DNA of 64,000 nucleotides from Lentisphaeria bacterium (lineage in GTDB: Bacteria; Verrucomicrobiota; Lentisphaeria; Victivallales; Victivallaceae). The notes beneath the pieces are model-generated. The model worked only from the letters and a program-made list of their open reading frames with translations, was not told the DNA's origin and did no database searches. Positions 8,720 through 17,102 of the stretch are shown here, one piece after another (the first letter of the stretch is position 1; each line of letters opens with the position of its first letter). The DNA is taken from the NCBI GenBank assembly GCA_018265615.1, contig JABLYX010000001.1, positions 165,856 through 229,855 on the forward strand, given 5' to 3'. The position numbers and the translations under genes are program-made.

Positions 8720-9594
8720 CACTCTCCGCATACGGCTGGGAAGCGGCCGTCTCTCCGCAATACGGCGCGAATCTTTACCGCCTTGCGTTCAACGGGTTCG
8801 AACTCCTTCACACGCCGCCGCGCGAGGAGACGCTTGCGGAATCGCCGTTCCTCTACGGCTTTCCTGTGCTTTTCCCGCCGAACCGGATCGGCGGCGGCGC
8901 CTTCAGGTTCGAAGGCGCGGAATACCGGCTCCCGCTGAACGAACCGTTGCGCGGCAACCACTTGCACGGTATCGCTTACGATGTGCCCTGGGAGGTCCTT
9001 TCCGCCGATTCCGGGTTCGCTGAGCTTGCGATGACTTTCGATGAAAGGCGCGGAGAATTCGCCGGGTTCCCGTTTCCGTTCCGTCTGAGGCTCTCCTGCC
9101 GCCTGCGGCCCGGCCGGGTGGAGCAGCTCCTGACGGTGGAGAACCGGGGAGAGCGGAACATGCCGTGCATGGCCGGGTTTCACACGGCGTTCAACATGCC
9201 GCGCCGGGTCCGGTTCGATGCGGGCGACCGCCGCTGGGAAGTCGGCCCGCCGCGCTTCCTGCCGACCGGAAACCTCGTGCCGTACGACGCGGTCGATCCG
9301 CGGACATGGCTGGACCCGGATGCGCAGCGCATTTCGATGCAGTTCCCCGCTGCTCCGGGAGTTCACGCCGCGGAGCTTGAGTACGATGGGCTCCGCATCC
9401 GTTACGAGGTTGATGAAAAATACCGCAACTGGTGCGTCTGGAACCGGGAAGCCGGCAGCGGCTTCCTCTGCCCCGAGCCGATGAGCTGCATCACGAACGC
9501 GGTCAATCTGAACCTGCCGCCGGAAAAGAGCGGGCTCCTGTCGCTGGCCCCCGGCGGGGAGTGCGCATTCCGCTCGGCCGTCATTGTCCGGTAG
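8713..9594 (+). CDS. Aldose 1-epimerase family protein
   Basis: The protein is 293 aa with the beta-sandwich mutarotase fold: the FPVLFPPNRIGGGAF stretch, the G-N-H-L-H-G-I motif carrying a catalytic His, a second histidine in CMAGFHTAFN, and a C-terminal F-L-C-P-E-P-M block supplying the Glu of galactose-mutarotase-like enzymes. It is predicted to interconvert alpha and beta anomers of a hexose or related sugar. It overlaps the DeoR gene and is presumably under its control; its 3' end overlaps the convergent esterase gene by 14 bp. The substrate sugar is not identifiable; glucose-6-phosphate 1-epimerase is a less likely alternative. Confidence 0.8.
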   Translation: MLTLSAYGWEAAVSPQYGANLYRLAFNGFELLHTPPREETLAESPFLYGFPVLFPPNRIGGGAFRFEGAEYRLPLNEPLRGNHLHGIAYDVPWEVLSADSGFAELAMTFDERRGEFAGFPFPFRLRLSCRLRPGRVEQLLTVENRGERNMPCMAGFHTAFNMPRRVRFDAGDRRWEVGPPRFLPTGNLVPYDAVDPRTWLDPDAQRISMQFPAAPGVHAAELEYDGLRIRYEVDEKYRNWCVWNREAGSGFLCPEPMSCITNAVNLNLPPEKSGLLSLAPGGECAFRSAVIVR

Positions 9595-10303
9595 CCGCCC
9601 GGGCCTGCGAGAACAGCCACTCCCGCAGGCCCGGGTGTTCATAGGCGAAATCCCAGGCGTTGTGCTCGACATCGGGAAACTCCGTATACCGGACTCTCCC
9701 CCCCGCCTCCTGCAGCGCCCTTACGAGCCGCCGGGAATTTTCCACAGAGACCGCTTTGTCCTTCGCTCCATGAAATGCCCAGACCGGCAGGTGTGCGATT
9801 TCCGGCATAAGCCGGACGTCGCCTCCGCCGCACAGCGGAACTGCCGCTGCGAATAAATCGGGACGCCGGGTGATGATGTCCCAGGTTGCCGCTCCTCCCA
9901 GCGACTGGCCGTTTACATAGATCCGCGCCGGATCGACCGGTTGCGACTGCATCAGGGATTCCAGCAGCTCGAGCGCGGACCGCAGGTGAGGAGTCGGGTC
10001 GTCGGGGCGGATATGGCTGGAATTCCCGGGGATGTCAATATCCACCCACCGTTTTTCCGGCGGCAACTGCGGTGCGAGAATGAAGAACGGATGTCCCTCC
10101 TGCCACTCCCGCCCCGCAAAGCGGAGCGCCTGTCCGAGCTGTCGCTCGTTATCGCGGCCGCGGCTTCCGGCGCCGTGAAAATGAAGCATCAGGGGATAAT
10201 ATTTTCCCGGCTCCGTTTCCGGGCTATACAGCCGGTATGGGAGCAAGGTCCCATCTGAAGAGCGCCAGACGCCCGCCTCAAAACCGTTTATATTCTCTTT
10301 CAC
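9581..10303 (-). CDS. Alpha/beta-hydrolase esterase (prolyl-oligopeptidase / COG4099-like)
   Basis: The 240-aa enzyme has an oxyanion-region HFHGAGSRG, the nucleophile elbow NGQSLGG with Ser134, an acid in HGAKD (Asp182) and a histidine in VEHNAW (His214), the complete triad of an alpha/beta-hydrolase. It starts with GTG, preceded by GGAG seven bases upstream, only 2 bp after the stop of the preceding glycosidase gene, so it is the third gene of the pseudopilin/glycosidase/esterase operon. No signal peptide is visible. A role in deacylating oligosaccharides released by the glycosidase is an inference from context; a peptidase activity is also possible. Confidence 0.75.
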   Translation of the reverse strand: MKENINGFEAGVWRSSDGTLLPYRLYSPETEPGKYYPLMLHFHGAGSRGRDNERQLGQALRFAGREWQEGHPFFILAPQLPPEKRWVDIDIPGNSSHIRPDDPTPHLRSALELLESLMQSQPVDPARIYVNGQSLGGAATWDIITRRPDLFAAAVPLCGGGDVRLMPEIAHLPVWAFHGAKDKAVSVENSRRLVRALQEAGGRVRYTEFPDVEHNAWDFAYEHPGLREWLFSQARAATGQ

Positions 10304-10305
10304 GC

Positions 10306-13300
10306 TTACTCTCCTTTGACCAATTCGTAGACGGCGACCGCTCCGTCCTGTGTAAAATTGTCCGCAATGAAACCATATCTCCCGTGTCCCGCATCGCCAA
10401 GCGGAAGTTCTGATTTCCGGCGGCCGTCGAAATCACAGGCGTAGAGCCGCGCCGGAGCATTGAGTCCCAGTGTGATTTCCGCGGCATTTCGCCGCATCAG
10501 AAGCGGGAGCGTGCCCCACTCTTCGATTTGCGTCATTTCGGGGGAGGAGAACCGCATTGCGGTGTTCTTTGTCTCAGTCAGGTGCAGCAGGAGGATCCGG
10601 GAACTGTCGGCAAGCGCTTTCCCGTCCCTCGCGGCAATCAGGACCGCACAGGCCCCGCCCCGACTCCTGACCGTTGCGAAGCTGCCGCGGAGCTCTCCTC
10701 CCGGAGGAAGCAGAAATCCTTCGCTGCGTGGTGTTACGGCCTGAAAGGCGTTCTGCTTCTGCATCAGCAGGAGTTCCCCGGTAGAACTTTTGAATACCGC
10801 GTTTTCAAGGTCGGCGCCGCGAAGGCCGGGGATGTTCCGGGCCCGCATCTGCTTCAGCGTTTCCGCCACGGAGGCGCACGCCGTCTGCGGCAGCGGTGAT
10901 TCCGTCGTCTTGTCGCCGGGCAGTGTAAGGAGGCTCCGGGCGTCAGCCGGAACGGCACGGGCGTCAAAAACCGTTCCGGTCCGGCCGATCAGCCCGAGAC
11001 GCTGGATCACCTGCGGAAAAAAGCGTGGATACTCCGCGTCGAAACAGCGTCGGGGGTTCATCAACAACGGGTAGCTCACTTCGGAAACAGCCACATCGCC
11101 GCGCAGAAAGAAGAGCGCCCCCGCCCGTTCCGACAGCGAACGGAGCGGATCCGCCGCGACATCGTAGAACTTCATCGGACTCGCATCCGCCTCCACGCGC
11201 GACTCGGGGTGGGAGTACGCGAAGCGACAGAGCATTCCGTAATCCTGCAGCGCCGCATAAGCGCCGTTCAGAAATGCGCCCTCCACGGCATACGGATTCG
11301 GATTGACGTAATCCCACTCCGTGACGGCGAACGGTTTGCCGAAAATCCGGGTCGGGAACATCGCGGCGATGCCCTGCGCCCCGAAGCCGATCGAACTCGA
11401 TGCGGAAACGGTAGCCCTCCCCTTCCCGGAAAATTGCGGATGCCCCCAATAAGAGTGGTTGTCCACGACATCACAGCGTTCGCGCAGGAGGGTCAATGGG
11501 ATTTCACTCACAAAATTCTGGTCGCTCAACAGGGCGCGTACGCCGCGTTTGCGCAGGAATGCGGATGTGCGGTCGAACCATCGGCCGTGAACGGCTGCAA
11601 GAAAACTGTCGGACGGCGCTTCCGTTTCCGCCTTTCCTCGGGCCCGTTCGAATTCGTGCTTTACGGATTCACTGCGTCCGGCAAGGTGAAAGATCGTATT
11701 TTCATTTACGAGATTGATGAGAACCAGTGCGGGATCATCTTTCCAGGCGATTCCCGTATAAGGATTCACATGGTCCAGAAGCGAAGCTGCGAACGTTTCG
11801 AAATTTCGTTGGAGTCCTTCGTTCAGGAACAGCAGCGCCTTGTATTCGTGGATCGGCAGCTTCCGGTCGAAGCCCGGAACCTCGCCGGGTTCCGGCGTCC
11901 GCAGGGAGCAGAGGTCGATCGTCAGGTAGATCCCGCGTTTCCGGCATTCGGCGGCCAGATAGTCGAGGCGGTCAAGCCGTTCGGGATCGAGTCGGGTGGA
12001 CACGTTTCCTTTCCTGTCGGCCAGCATCATATCGAAGTGGTGCAGCCGCAGCAGGTTGTATCCCATCGCCGCGAGATCATCGCACATGCGGTCGACGAAC
12101 TGTTTTTTCATGAAATTCGTTCCCCAGCAGACGTTCGTCCCCCAGAAGCGCACTCTTTCTCCTGGGCGCTTTTCAAACTCGAGCCGCCCGCCGGAGCTCT
12201 TCAGAAAACCGTATTTTCCGGCCGGCGCGTCGAGCAGGCCGCTGAAATCGATGATGGATCCGCGTTGCACGTCGCGCGGCGGCGCAATCGGTCGCCACAA
12301 GGCATTTTCCTGAAATTCAAGCGATTCCGTCTTGCGGGGCTCAATGTCCGCATCGGTCAGCGTCGCGCCGACGATCATCCAGACCGCAGACCCGGTTCCC
12401 CTGAACCGGATCCGGCGAACCGGCTTTCCTTTCAGGCGGAACCGGGTCGCATAGAGTCCGACGGGAGAGCTCTCATTCCTGCCGCTCCATGCAACCGCCG
12501 CTTCGGGCAGCGGCTGCGGAGACCAGAAATTGCCGCTCTCGCTGCCGTTTCTCAGAATATGGGATTCCGCTGCACCGTCCGCATATTCGACGGTGACCCT
12601 GCCGATTTCTCCTCCCGGAGCGGGCGGCCACGCCGCCGCATTCAGCAAAATCAGATGTTTCGCCCTCTCTCCGCCCGCCGGGACGAGAGCTTCATCCGGG
12701 AATGAACCGCGGCTTCGGCTGAGAACGATTACGGACCTGCCGCCGTTCGACCCGGGATCCACGACGTCGAAGCTGACACCGGCAAGCCGCTGCCGTCCGA
12801 CCGGCATCGGCCTCAGATCATTGTCCGGCCCTTGGTCGCTCCAACCGCCCTGCTCGTCGCCGGCGACCTCGTCCCGGAATCCCATGTTCGCGGCGGCACG
12901 GAGATCGAGCATCTTCTCCGCATACGGAACAAACTGCATGCGGCACAGGAAACTCGCCTTCCGGAGCATTCCGCCGCCGGGACGAAAGCGGAGACGGAGT
13001 TCCCACACGCCGCTGCCGAATTTCCTGTTGTCCTGCAGCATCGCGGCGAACGGTCCGGAGACGGTCAGCGTGCCGGAACGGAGCGGGATCCGCACCTTGT
13101 TCTCCGCCGGGAGTTTCAACTGCAAATTGCGCATGTAATCGGAATCGTCAAACTCGCGGCCGAATGCCTCGTTTTTCCCGTTGAAGAAGATTCCACGCTC
13201 CTGCCGGGCCGCAATCGGCAGGGAAACTGCAAGATCAAGCCCTTTGCTTTCAATTCCGGATGTGGAGGAGAGACGGAGATCGAGTTCCGCCTCGTCACCG

Positions 13301-13593
13301 TCGAGCCGGACGGCTTCCGTATAAGAGAATACGCCTCCCCTGACGCTGAAGCTCCCCATGCGCACCTGTTCGCCGCGTTCATTCGTCACGGCGTTTTCGC
13401 CGGAAAATGAAACGCTTCGTTCGGATTGCTCCGTCGGACTCCAATTCGCATCGCGGTGAATGATGCGGAACGTCACTTCCCCGGCACGCAATGCCCCATC
13501 AGGCTGAAGGGAGAAAAACTTCCCGGCGCTTCCGGCTGCGGTGGCCAGCAGCACGGCGGTAATTCCGGCAGACAGCTTTTTCATCGCGGACAT
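10306..13593 (-). CDS. Large exported glycoside hydrolase, clan GH-A (GH5-like) catalytic domain
   Basis: The start at 13593 is chosen because GGAG lies 7 bases upstream and the ATG directly follows the pseudopilin stop; the protein is then 1095 aa. It begins with a hydrophobic signal-like segment (KKLSAGITAVLLATAAGSAG). About 480 residues of beta-rich sequence precede a TIM-barrel region opening with RFWGTNVCWGTNF and MGYNLLRLHHFD. The likely acid/base Glu is in LINLVNENT (about residue 627) and the nucleophile Glu in KPFAVTEWDY (about residue 758), the spacing expected for clan GH-A. A C-terminal beta region follows. It is sandwiched between the pseudopilin and esterase genes in one operon. 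Family-level placement (GH5, GH42 or another) and substrate are unresolved. Confidence 0.7.
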   Translation of the reverse strand: MSAMKKLSAGITAVLLATAAGSAGKFFSLQPDGALRAGEVTFRIIHRDANWSPTEQSERSVSFSGENAVTNERGEQVRMGSFSVRGGVFSYTEAVRLDGDEAELDLRLSSTSGIESKGLDLAVSLPIAARQERGIFFNGKNEAFGREFDDSDYMRNLQLKLPAENKVRIPLRSGTLTVSGPFAAMLQDNRKFGSGVWELRLRFRPGGGMLRKASFLCRMQFVPYAEKMLDLRAAANMGFRDEVAGDEQGGWSDQGPDNDLRPMPVGRQRLAGVSFDVVDPGSNGGRSVIVLSRSRGSFPDEALVPAGGERAKHLILLNAAAWPPAPGGEIGRVTVEYADGAAESHILRNGSESGNFWSPQPLPEAAVAWSGRNESSPVGLYATRFRLKGKPVRRIRFRGTGSAVWMIVGATLTDADIEPRKTESLEFQENALWRPIAPPRDVQRGSIIDFSGLLDAPAGKYGFLKSSGGRLEFEKRPGERVRFWGTNVCWGTNFMKKQFVDRMCDDLAAMGYNLLRLHHFDMMLADRKGNVSTRLDPERLDRLDYLAAECRKRGIYLTIDLCSLRTPEPGEVPGFDRKLPIHEYKALLFLNEGLQRNFETFAASLLDHVNPYTGIAWKDDPALVLINLVNENTIFHLAGRSESVKHEFERARGKAETEAPSDSFLAAVHGRWFDRTSAFLRKRGVRALLSDQNFVSEIPLTLLRERCDVVDNHSYWGHPQFSGKGRATVSASSSIGFGAQGIAAMFPTRIFGKPFAVTEWDYVNPNPYAVEGAFLNGAYAALQDYGMLCRFAYSHPESRVEADASPMKFYDVAADPLRSLSERAGALFFLRGDVAVSEVSYPLLMNPRRCFDAEYPRFFPQVIQRLGLIGRTGTVFDARAVPADARSLLTLPGDKTTESPLPQTACASVAETLKQMRARNIPGLRGADLENAVFKSSTGELLLMQKQNAFQAVTPRSEGFLLPPGGELRGSFATVRSRGGACAVLIAARDGKALADSSRILLLHLTETKNTAMRFSSPEMTQIEEWGTLPLLMRRNAAEITLGLNAPARLYACDFDGRRKSELPLGDAGHGRYGFIADNFTQDGAVAVYELVKGE

Positions 13594-13594
13594 G

Positions 13595-14302
13595 TCATTG
13601 CTCCGCCCAGAAGACGCCGGCGCCGCCCGCGACATCCTTACTCTCCGGAATCCGGGCCCGGGAAAGAAATCCCGCGTGACCGTCGGCGTAAGCGATATTC
13701 GCCCCCTTGTCGCCGCTGCCATGGCGGAACAGGCCGAAGGCGTCGCCGGAAATCATATCGTCGCGGTTCATGCCGCAATCCCATTTGTACTGTCCGCGCT
13801 TGTCGATGTCGAAGAGCATCGCCCGTACCGACGGCAGCCGGACATCGGAGAGTTTGCGGATCTTGTGCGAACCGGCCCAGAGCCCGTCCTGGATGCTCGT
13901 GAAATGGTAATTGCTGCCGTAGTGCTGCGTATAATACTCATAGCTCCGGTGGGTCGGAATCGTGGAAGGGCAGCGGAAGATTCCGCGCGGCTGCCAGCCG
14001 TTCCCGCTGTCGAGATGGCAGGCGTTCTCGTAACGGACCTGCGGCATGCAGCAGCGCATCAGCGCATCCTGCCAACGCCCGCCTTTGCTGCCTATGTTTC
14101 CGTCGAAAGCCGGAATGAGGCCGCGGCTGTCATCGATATACTGCAGCATATAGAAGCCGACCTGCTTGAGATTGTTCAGGCAGGTCGTATCGCGCGCCCG
14201 GCTGCGCGCCTGCTGCAGCGCGGGCAGCAGCATGGCGGCCAGTACCGCAATGATTGCGATTACGACGAGGAGCTCGATCAATGTAAAAATATTTTTCCGC
14301 AT
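13595..14302 (-). CDS. Prepilin-type N-terminal cleavage/methylation protein (DUF1559-like pseudopilin)
   Basis: The 235-aa protein starts with a short basic leader and the class III prepilin helix FTLIELLVVIAIIAVLAAML, with the Glu5 of pseudopilins. The C-terminal part has the ANIAYADGHAGF stretch, a form of the H-x9-D-G motif of DUF1559 proteins. Processing by a PilD-type peptidase and anchoring in the inner membrane are expected from the family. GGAGG precedes the ATG. It lies 1 bp before the glycosidase gene, so their expression is coupled. Role is unknown; similar genes precede exported enzymes at 33087 and 57969 in this window, which suggests a function tied to secretion or surface display of that enzyme. 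Confidence 0.88.
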   Translation of the reverse strand: MRKNIFTLIELLVVIAIIAVLAAMLLPALQQARSRARDTTCLNNLKQVGFYMLQYIDDSRGLIPAFDGNIGSKGGRWQDALMRCCMPQVRYENACHLDSGNGWQPRGIFRCPSTIPTHRSYEYYTQHYGSNYHFTSIQDGLWAGSHKIRKLSDVRLPSVRAMLFDIDKRGQYKWDCGMNRDDMISGDAFGLFRHGSGDKGANIAYADGHAGFLSRARIPESKDVAGGAGVFWAEQ

Positions 14303-14329
14303 GACATCCTCCGTTGTTGCGTTTACATA

Positions 14330-14358
14330 ATTATACCATAGCCGGCGAAAAAAGCCAA
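14330..14358 (-). promoter_or_regulatory. Promoter of the pseudopilin/glycosidase/esterase operon
   Basis: On the minus strand TTGGCT (complement of 14353-14358) and a perfect TATAAT (complement of 14330-14335) are 17 bp apart, about 28 bp upstream of the pseudopilin start. The region between this promoter and the divergent AraC-type gene is AT-rich and probably holds the activator site. Confidence 0.65.
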
Positions 14359-14459
14359 TAGACAGAAAATCTAAATGTTTGTCATTTTATATCGCAGAAT
14401 ACTCCGGTTCCGATCACGGCGGTTCCTGTGGGAAAAACGGGATTTTTTAAGCGGACGGA

Positions 14460-14488
14460 TTGCATTTATCCGGATCGGGCGCTATCTT
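14460..14488 (+). promoter_or_regulatory. Promoter of the first AraC-family gene
   Basis: TTGCAT (14460-14465) and TATCTT (14483-14488) are separated by 17 bp and lie about 64 bp upstream of the AraC-type start codon. Confidence 0.5.
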
Positions 14489-14551
14489 GACTGCTGATCG
14501 ACGGAAAATCCGTTCATTAGATATTTTATCCAAAAAAACAGAGGGTTTATC

Positions 14552-15397
14552 ATGCAGCTTTTCGTATCTCCGGGCCGGAACAGCACGGCCCGGGAGCCGG
14601 TCGACCTGCCGCTGCGGCTCGTCGACGTCGGCACGACCGTTCTGGCGGAGGGGGAAGAGAGCACCGGCAGCGGCTTTCTGAAGGAGTTCGTCGAAATCGT
14701 CTGGGTCGTTTCCGGCGCCGGCGACGCACTGCTTTACGACAAGGCGTTTCCGCTGCGGCCCAACGATGTGTTCTATTACATGCCGGGCGAGGATCACCTG
14801 CAGCGCTGCCTGTCGGGAAAGATGGCGTGGCGCTGGGTCTGCTTTGACGGCCCGCTTGCGACCGCAGTCATGAGCTCCTATCGTTATCCCCGGCTGCAGC
14901 AGGCGTCGCTGCCCTGTCCGACCGGGCTCTTCGATGAGATTGCGGCCGGGATCAACTCCGACAGTCCGATCGAACAGGGACTCCTTGTCGGAAAGCTCCT
15001 GATGATCCTCGCTATGGCGAACGGCAGCCGGCGCCGGACGCGCCACCCGAATCCGGTCATCGACCGGATTTTGCAGTTCCTCGATGGAAACCTCTCGAAT
15101 CCGGAGCTGAATATCACGATGATTGCGGACAGCGTCGGCGTGCCGCGTTCGACGCTGTTGAAGCTCTTTTCCGACGAGCTTGGAATTTCGCTGGGGCGCT
15201 ACATCCGTTCGCTCCGCTATCACCATGCGCTCGATTTGCTGCGCAGCACGGAGTTGCCGGTCGGCGAAATCGCGAACCGGTGCGGATATGCCGAATTGAC
15301 CTCGTTCTCCCGGCTGATTCGCCGCGGAACCGGCATGTCGCCGCAGGAGTGCAGGAGAACGAGGCATGAGCCGATTCCGCTTTCCCGCGAAAAATGA
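14552..15397 (+). CDS. AraC-family transcriptional regulator
   Basis: This 281-aa regulator has a cupin-like N-terminal sensing domain (residues about 10-100; segments W-V-V-S-G-A-G-D-A-L and F-Y-Y-M-P-G-E-D-H) and a C-terminal pair of helix-turn-helices (about 175-275), with NITMIADSVGVPRSTLLKLF and the V-G-E-I-A-N-R-C-G-Y signature followed by S-F-S-R-L-I-R. AraC-type proteins usually activate sugar-catabolism genes on ligand binding. It is divergent from the pseudopilin/glycosidase operon and directly upstream of the NCS1 permease gene; either could be its target. Which sugar it senses cannot be read from the sequence. Confidence 0.88.
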   Translation: MQLFVSPGRNSTAREPVDLPLRLVDVGTTVLAEGEESTGSGFLKEFVEIVWVVSGAGDALLYDKAFPLRPNDVFYYMPGEDHLQRCLSGKMAWRWVCFDGPLATAVMSSYRYPRLQQASLPCPTGLFDEIAAGINSDSPIEQGLLVGKLLMILAMANGSRRRTRHPNPVIDRILQFLDGNLSNPELNITMIADSVGVPRSTLLKLFSDELGISLGRYIRSLRYHHALDLLRSTELPVGEIANRCGYAELTSFSRLIRRGTGMSPQECRRTRHEPIPLSREK

Positions 15398-15398
15398 G

Positions 15399-15427
15399 CT
15401 TGACGAAACGGAAATGCGGAAGTATCT
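15399..15427 (+). promoter_or_regulatory. Promoter of the permease operon
   Basis: TTGACG (15399-15404) and TATCTT (15422-15427) are 17 bp apart, starting two bases after the AraC gene stop. An AAGGAGG ribosome site follows before the permease start at 15470. Confidence 0.6.
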
Positions 15428-15469
15428 TAGCAAAGAGGTATTTCAATCCATATATGAAGGAGGCTTCGC

Positions 15470-16921
15470 ATGGCAGGATCCGTTGTTACCGAAGAGGAGC
15501 TGCGGGACGACAGTTTCGGCGTGCCGGACGGGGAGTTTGAACGCGAACCCGTCCCGAAACGCGCGCTGCTCGGCTTCAAATCATTTGTCGGCATGTATGC
15601 CGGGGAACATTGCGCGGGGACCGAACTCATGCTCGGCCCCCTTTTCGTCGCGTCGGGCGTCAGCGCATTCGACGTGCTGGTCGGGCTGCTGGTCGGGAAT
15701 TTGCTCGCGGTGCTGAGCTGGGTGTTCCTGACGGCGCCCATTGCGACGAAGTTCCGGCTGACGCTCTACTACCAGCTCGAAAAAATCTGCGGGCGCAAGC
15801 TGGTCGTCCTCTACAACCTCGCGAACGGCATCATGTTCTGTTTCCTCGCCGGCGCGATGGTGACGGTCAGCGCAACCGCATTCGGCATCTGGTTCAAATT
15901 CCCGATGCCGGGCCTCTCCGACCTGATGCCGAACAGCATCGGCTGGTGCGTGACGACGCTGCTGACCGGAACCGTGATCGCCTGGGTGGCCGCGGCCGGG
16001 TACCGCACCGTCGCAAAAATTGCGAACATCGCATCGCCGTGGATGGTGCTGATGTTTTTCGCATTCGGATTCGTCGCATTCCGGGAATTCCTGAATGTGA
16101 GCGGTTTCCGGATCGACGGCCTCGCTTCGCTCTGGGAGTTCGCAAACACCGAACTCTGGCGCGGCGGCGACCCGCTGCCGGGGCAGGTCAAGTTCACGCT
16201 CTGGCACGTGATCTTCTTCTCGTGGTTCTGCAACATCGCGATGAACATCGGCATGGCCGACCTGACCGTGCTGCGCTTCGCGAAAAAACCGTGGTACGCG
16301 GTTGCGACGGCCGGCGGCGTCTATCTCGGACACTTCGTCGCATGGCTCAGCGCATCGCTGCTTTTCGCGCTGCAGCTGAGGTTGAACCCGGCCGACAACG
16401 CCGTGCTTCCGGGGCCGATGACCTACCGCGCCTGCGGCGTCGCCGGGCTCATCTGCGTCATCATGGCCGGATGGACCACCGCGAACCCGACGATCTACCG
16501 GGCGGGACTCGCGTTCCAGGCGATCGTGCCGAAGGCCTCGCGCTTCAAAGTCACGTTCGCAACCGGCATGATCGCGGCAGTCGCGGGGATGTTCCCGGCG
16601 TTCGCGATGAAGCTGCTCGATTTTGTGGCGCTTTACGGCATGGTCCTGATGCCGATGGGGGCCGTGATCTTTGCGGACTTCTATCTCATGAAGCCGCTCG
16701 GGCTGCAGAGCTTCTATGCAGAGAAAAGCATGATCTCCTTCAATCCCGCCGCCGGGGCCGCCTGGATCCTGACCATGCTGCTCTGCTGGGGTCTGGTTGC
16801 GTTCGCGGGGATACAGATCTACTTCGTAAGCCTGCCGGGCTGGTTCATCGCGGTGGCGCTCTATCTCATCATCAGCAAATTCATTCAGAAGCCGGAGGTG
16901 CTCCATGAAAAAGTTCGATAA
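15470..16921 (+). CDS. NCS1-family (CodB/purine-cytosine permease-like) membrane transporter
   Basis: The 483-aa protein has about 12 hydrophobic segments between residues 40 and 475 and the layout of nucleobase:cation symporter-1 proteins: a helix-1 region rich in small residues, the L-T-Y-Y-Q-L-E-K-I-C-G-R-K loop, and broken helices with Gly-Pro pairs. It is expected to be an inner-membrane secondary transporter. NCS1 members normally carry nucleobases, allantoin or hydantoins, but this one sits among sugar-catabolism genes, so its substrate may differ. The last 17 bases overlap the start of a tiny two-TM gene, and a second AraC gene follows in GTGA overlap. Start ATG chosen from the perfect AAGGAGG spacing. 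Confidence 0.72.
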   Translation: MAGSVVTEEELRDDSFGVPDGEFEREPVPKRALLGFKSFVGMYAGEHCAGTELMLGPLFVASGVSAFDVLVGLLVGNLLAVLSWVFLTAPIATKFRLTLYYQLEKICGRKLVVLYNLANGIMFCFLAGAMVTVSATAFGIWFKFPMPGLSDLMPNSIGWCVTTLLTGTVIAWVAAAGYRTVAKIANIASPWMVLMFFAFGFVAFREFLNVSGFRIDGLASLWEFANTELWRGGDPLPGQVKFTLWHVIFFSWFCNIAMNIGMADLTVLRFAKKPWYAVATAGGVYLGHFVAWLSASLLFALQLRLNPADNAVLPGPMTYRACGVAGLICVIMAGWTTANPTIYRAGLAFQAIVPKASRFKVTFATGMIAAVAGMFPAFAMKLLDFVALYGMVLMPMGAVIFADFYLMKPLGLQSFYAEKSMISFNPAAGAAWILTMLLCWGLVAFAGIQIYFVSLPGWFIAVALYLIISKFIQKPEVLHEKVR

Positions 16922-17102
16922 GATCCTGCGGCCGGCTGCCTGCGCGGTCTCGTTCCTGGCGCTGGCCGGAGTCGTCCTGCCGGTCGCGTTCTACTGTTTC
17001 AATGCGATCGAACTTGCGCCGATGAAGCATTGGCTCTTTGCCGCGACGGTCGTCTGGTTCATCGCCACGCCGTTCTGGATGGAGCGCGAAAAGCAGCAGT
17101 GA
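16905..17102 (+). CDS. Small two-transmembrane protein coupled to the permease
   Basis: A 65-aa protein with two hydrophobic segments (about residues 12-32 and 40-58), a basic N-terminus and a charged tail ending E-R-E-K-Q-Q. It starts inside the end of the permease gene, preceded by GGAGG, and its TGA overlaps the GTG start of the next AraC-type gene. The coupling suggests a small accessory subunit of the transporter, in the way small two-TM subunits accompany some SSS symporters. No family could be recognised. Confidence 0.65.
   Translation: MKKFDKILRPAACAVSFLALAGVVLPVAFYCFNAIELAPMKHWLFAATVVWFIATPFWMEREKQQ

Noticed and set aside
11209..12705. 498-aa open frame on the plus strand opposite the GH-A-like gene
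   Set aside because: Same reasoning: the minus-strand protein has a signal peptide, catalytic motifs and operon context, the plus-strand frame has none.
17030..17098. Upstream start of the second AraC gene at 17030
   Set aside because: It lies inside the small membrane-protein gene; the GTG at 17099 overlaps that gene's stop as expected for coupling.
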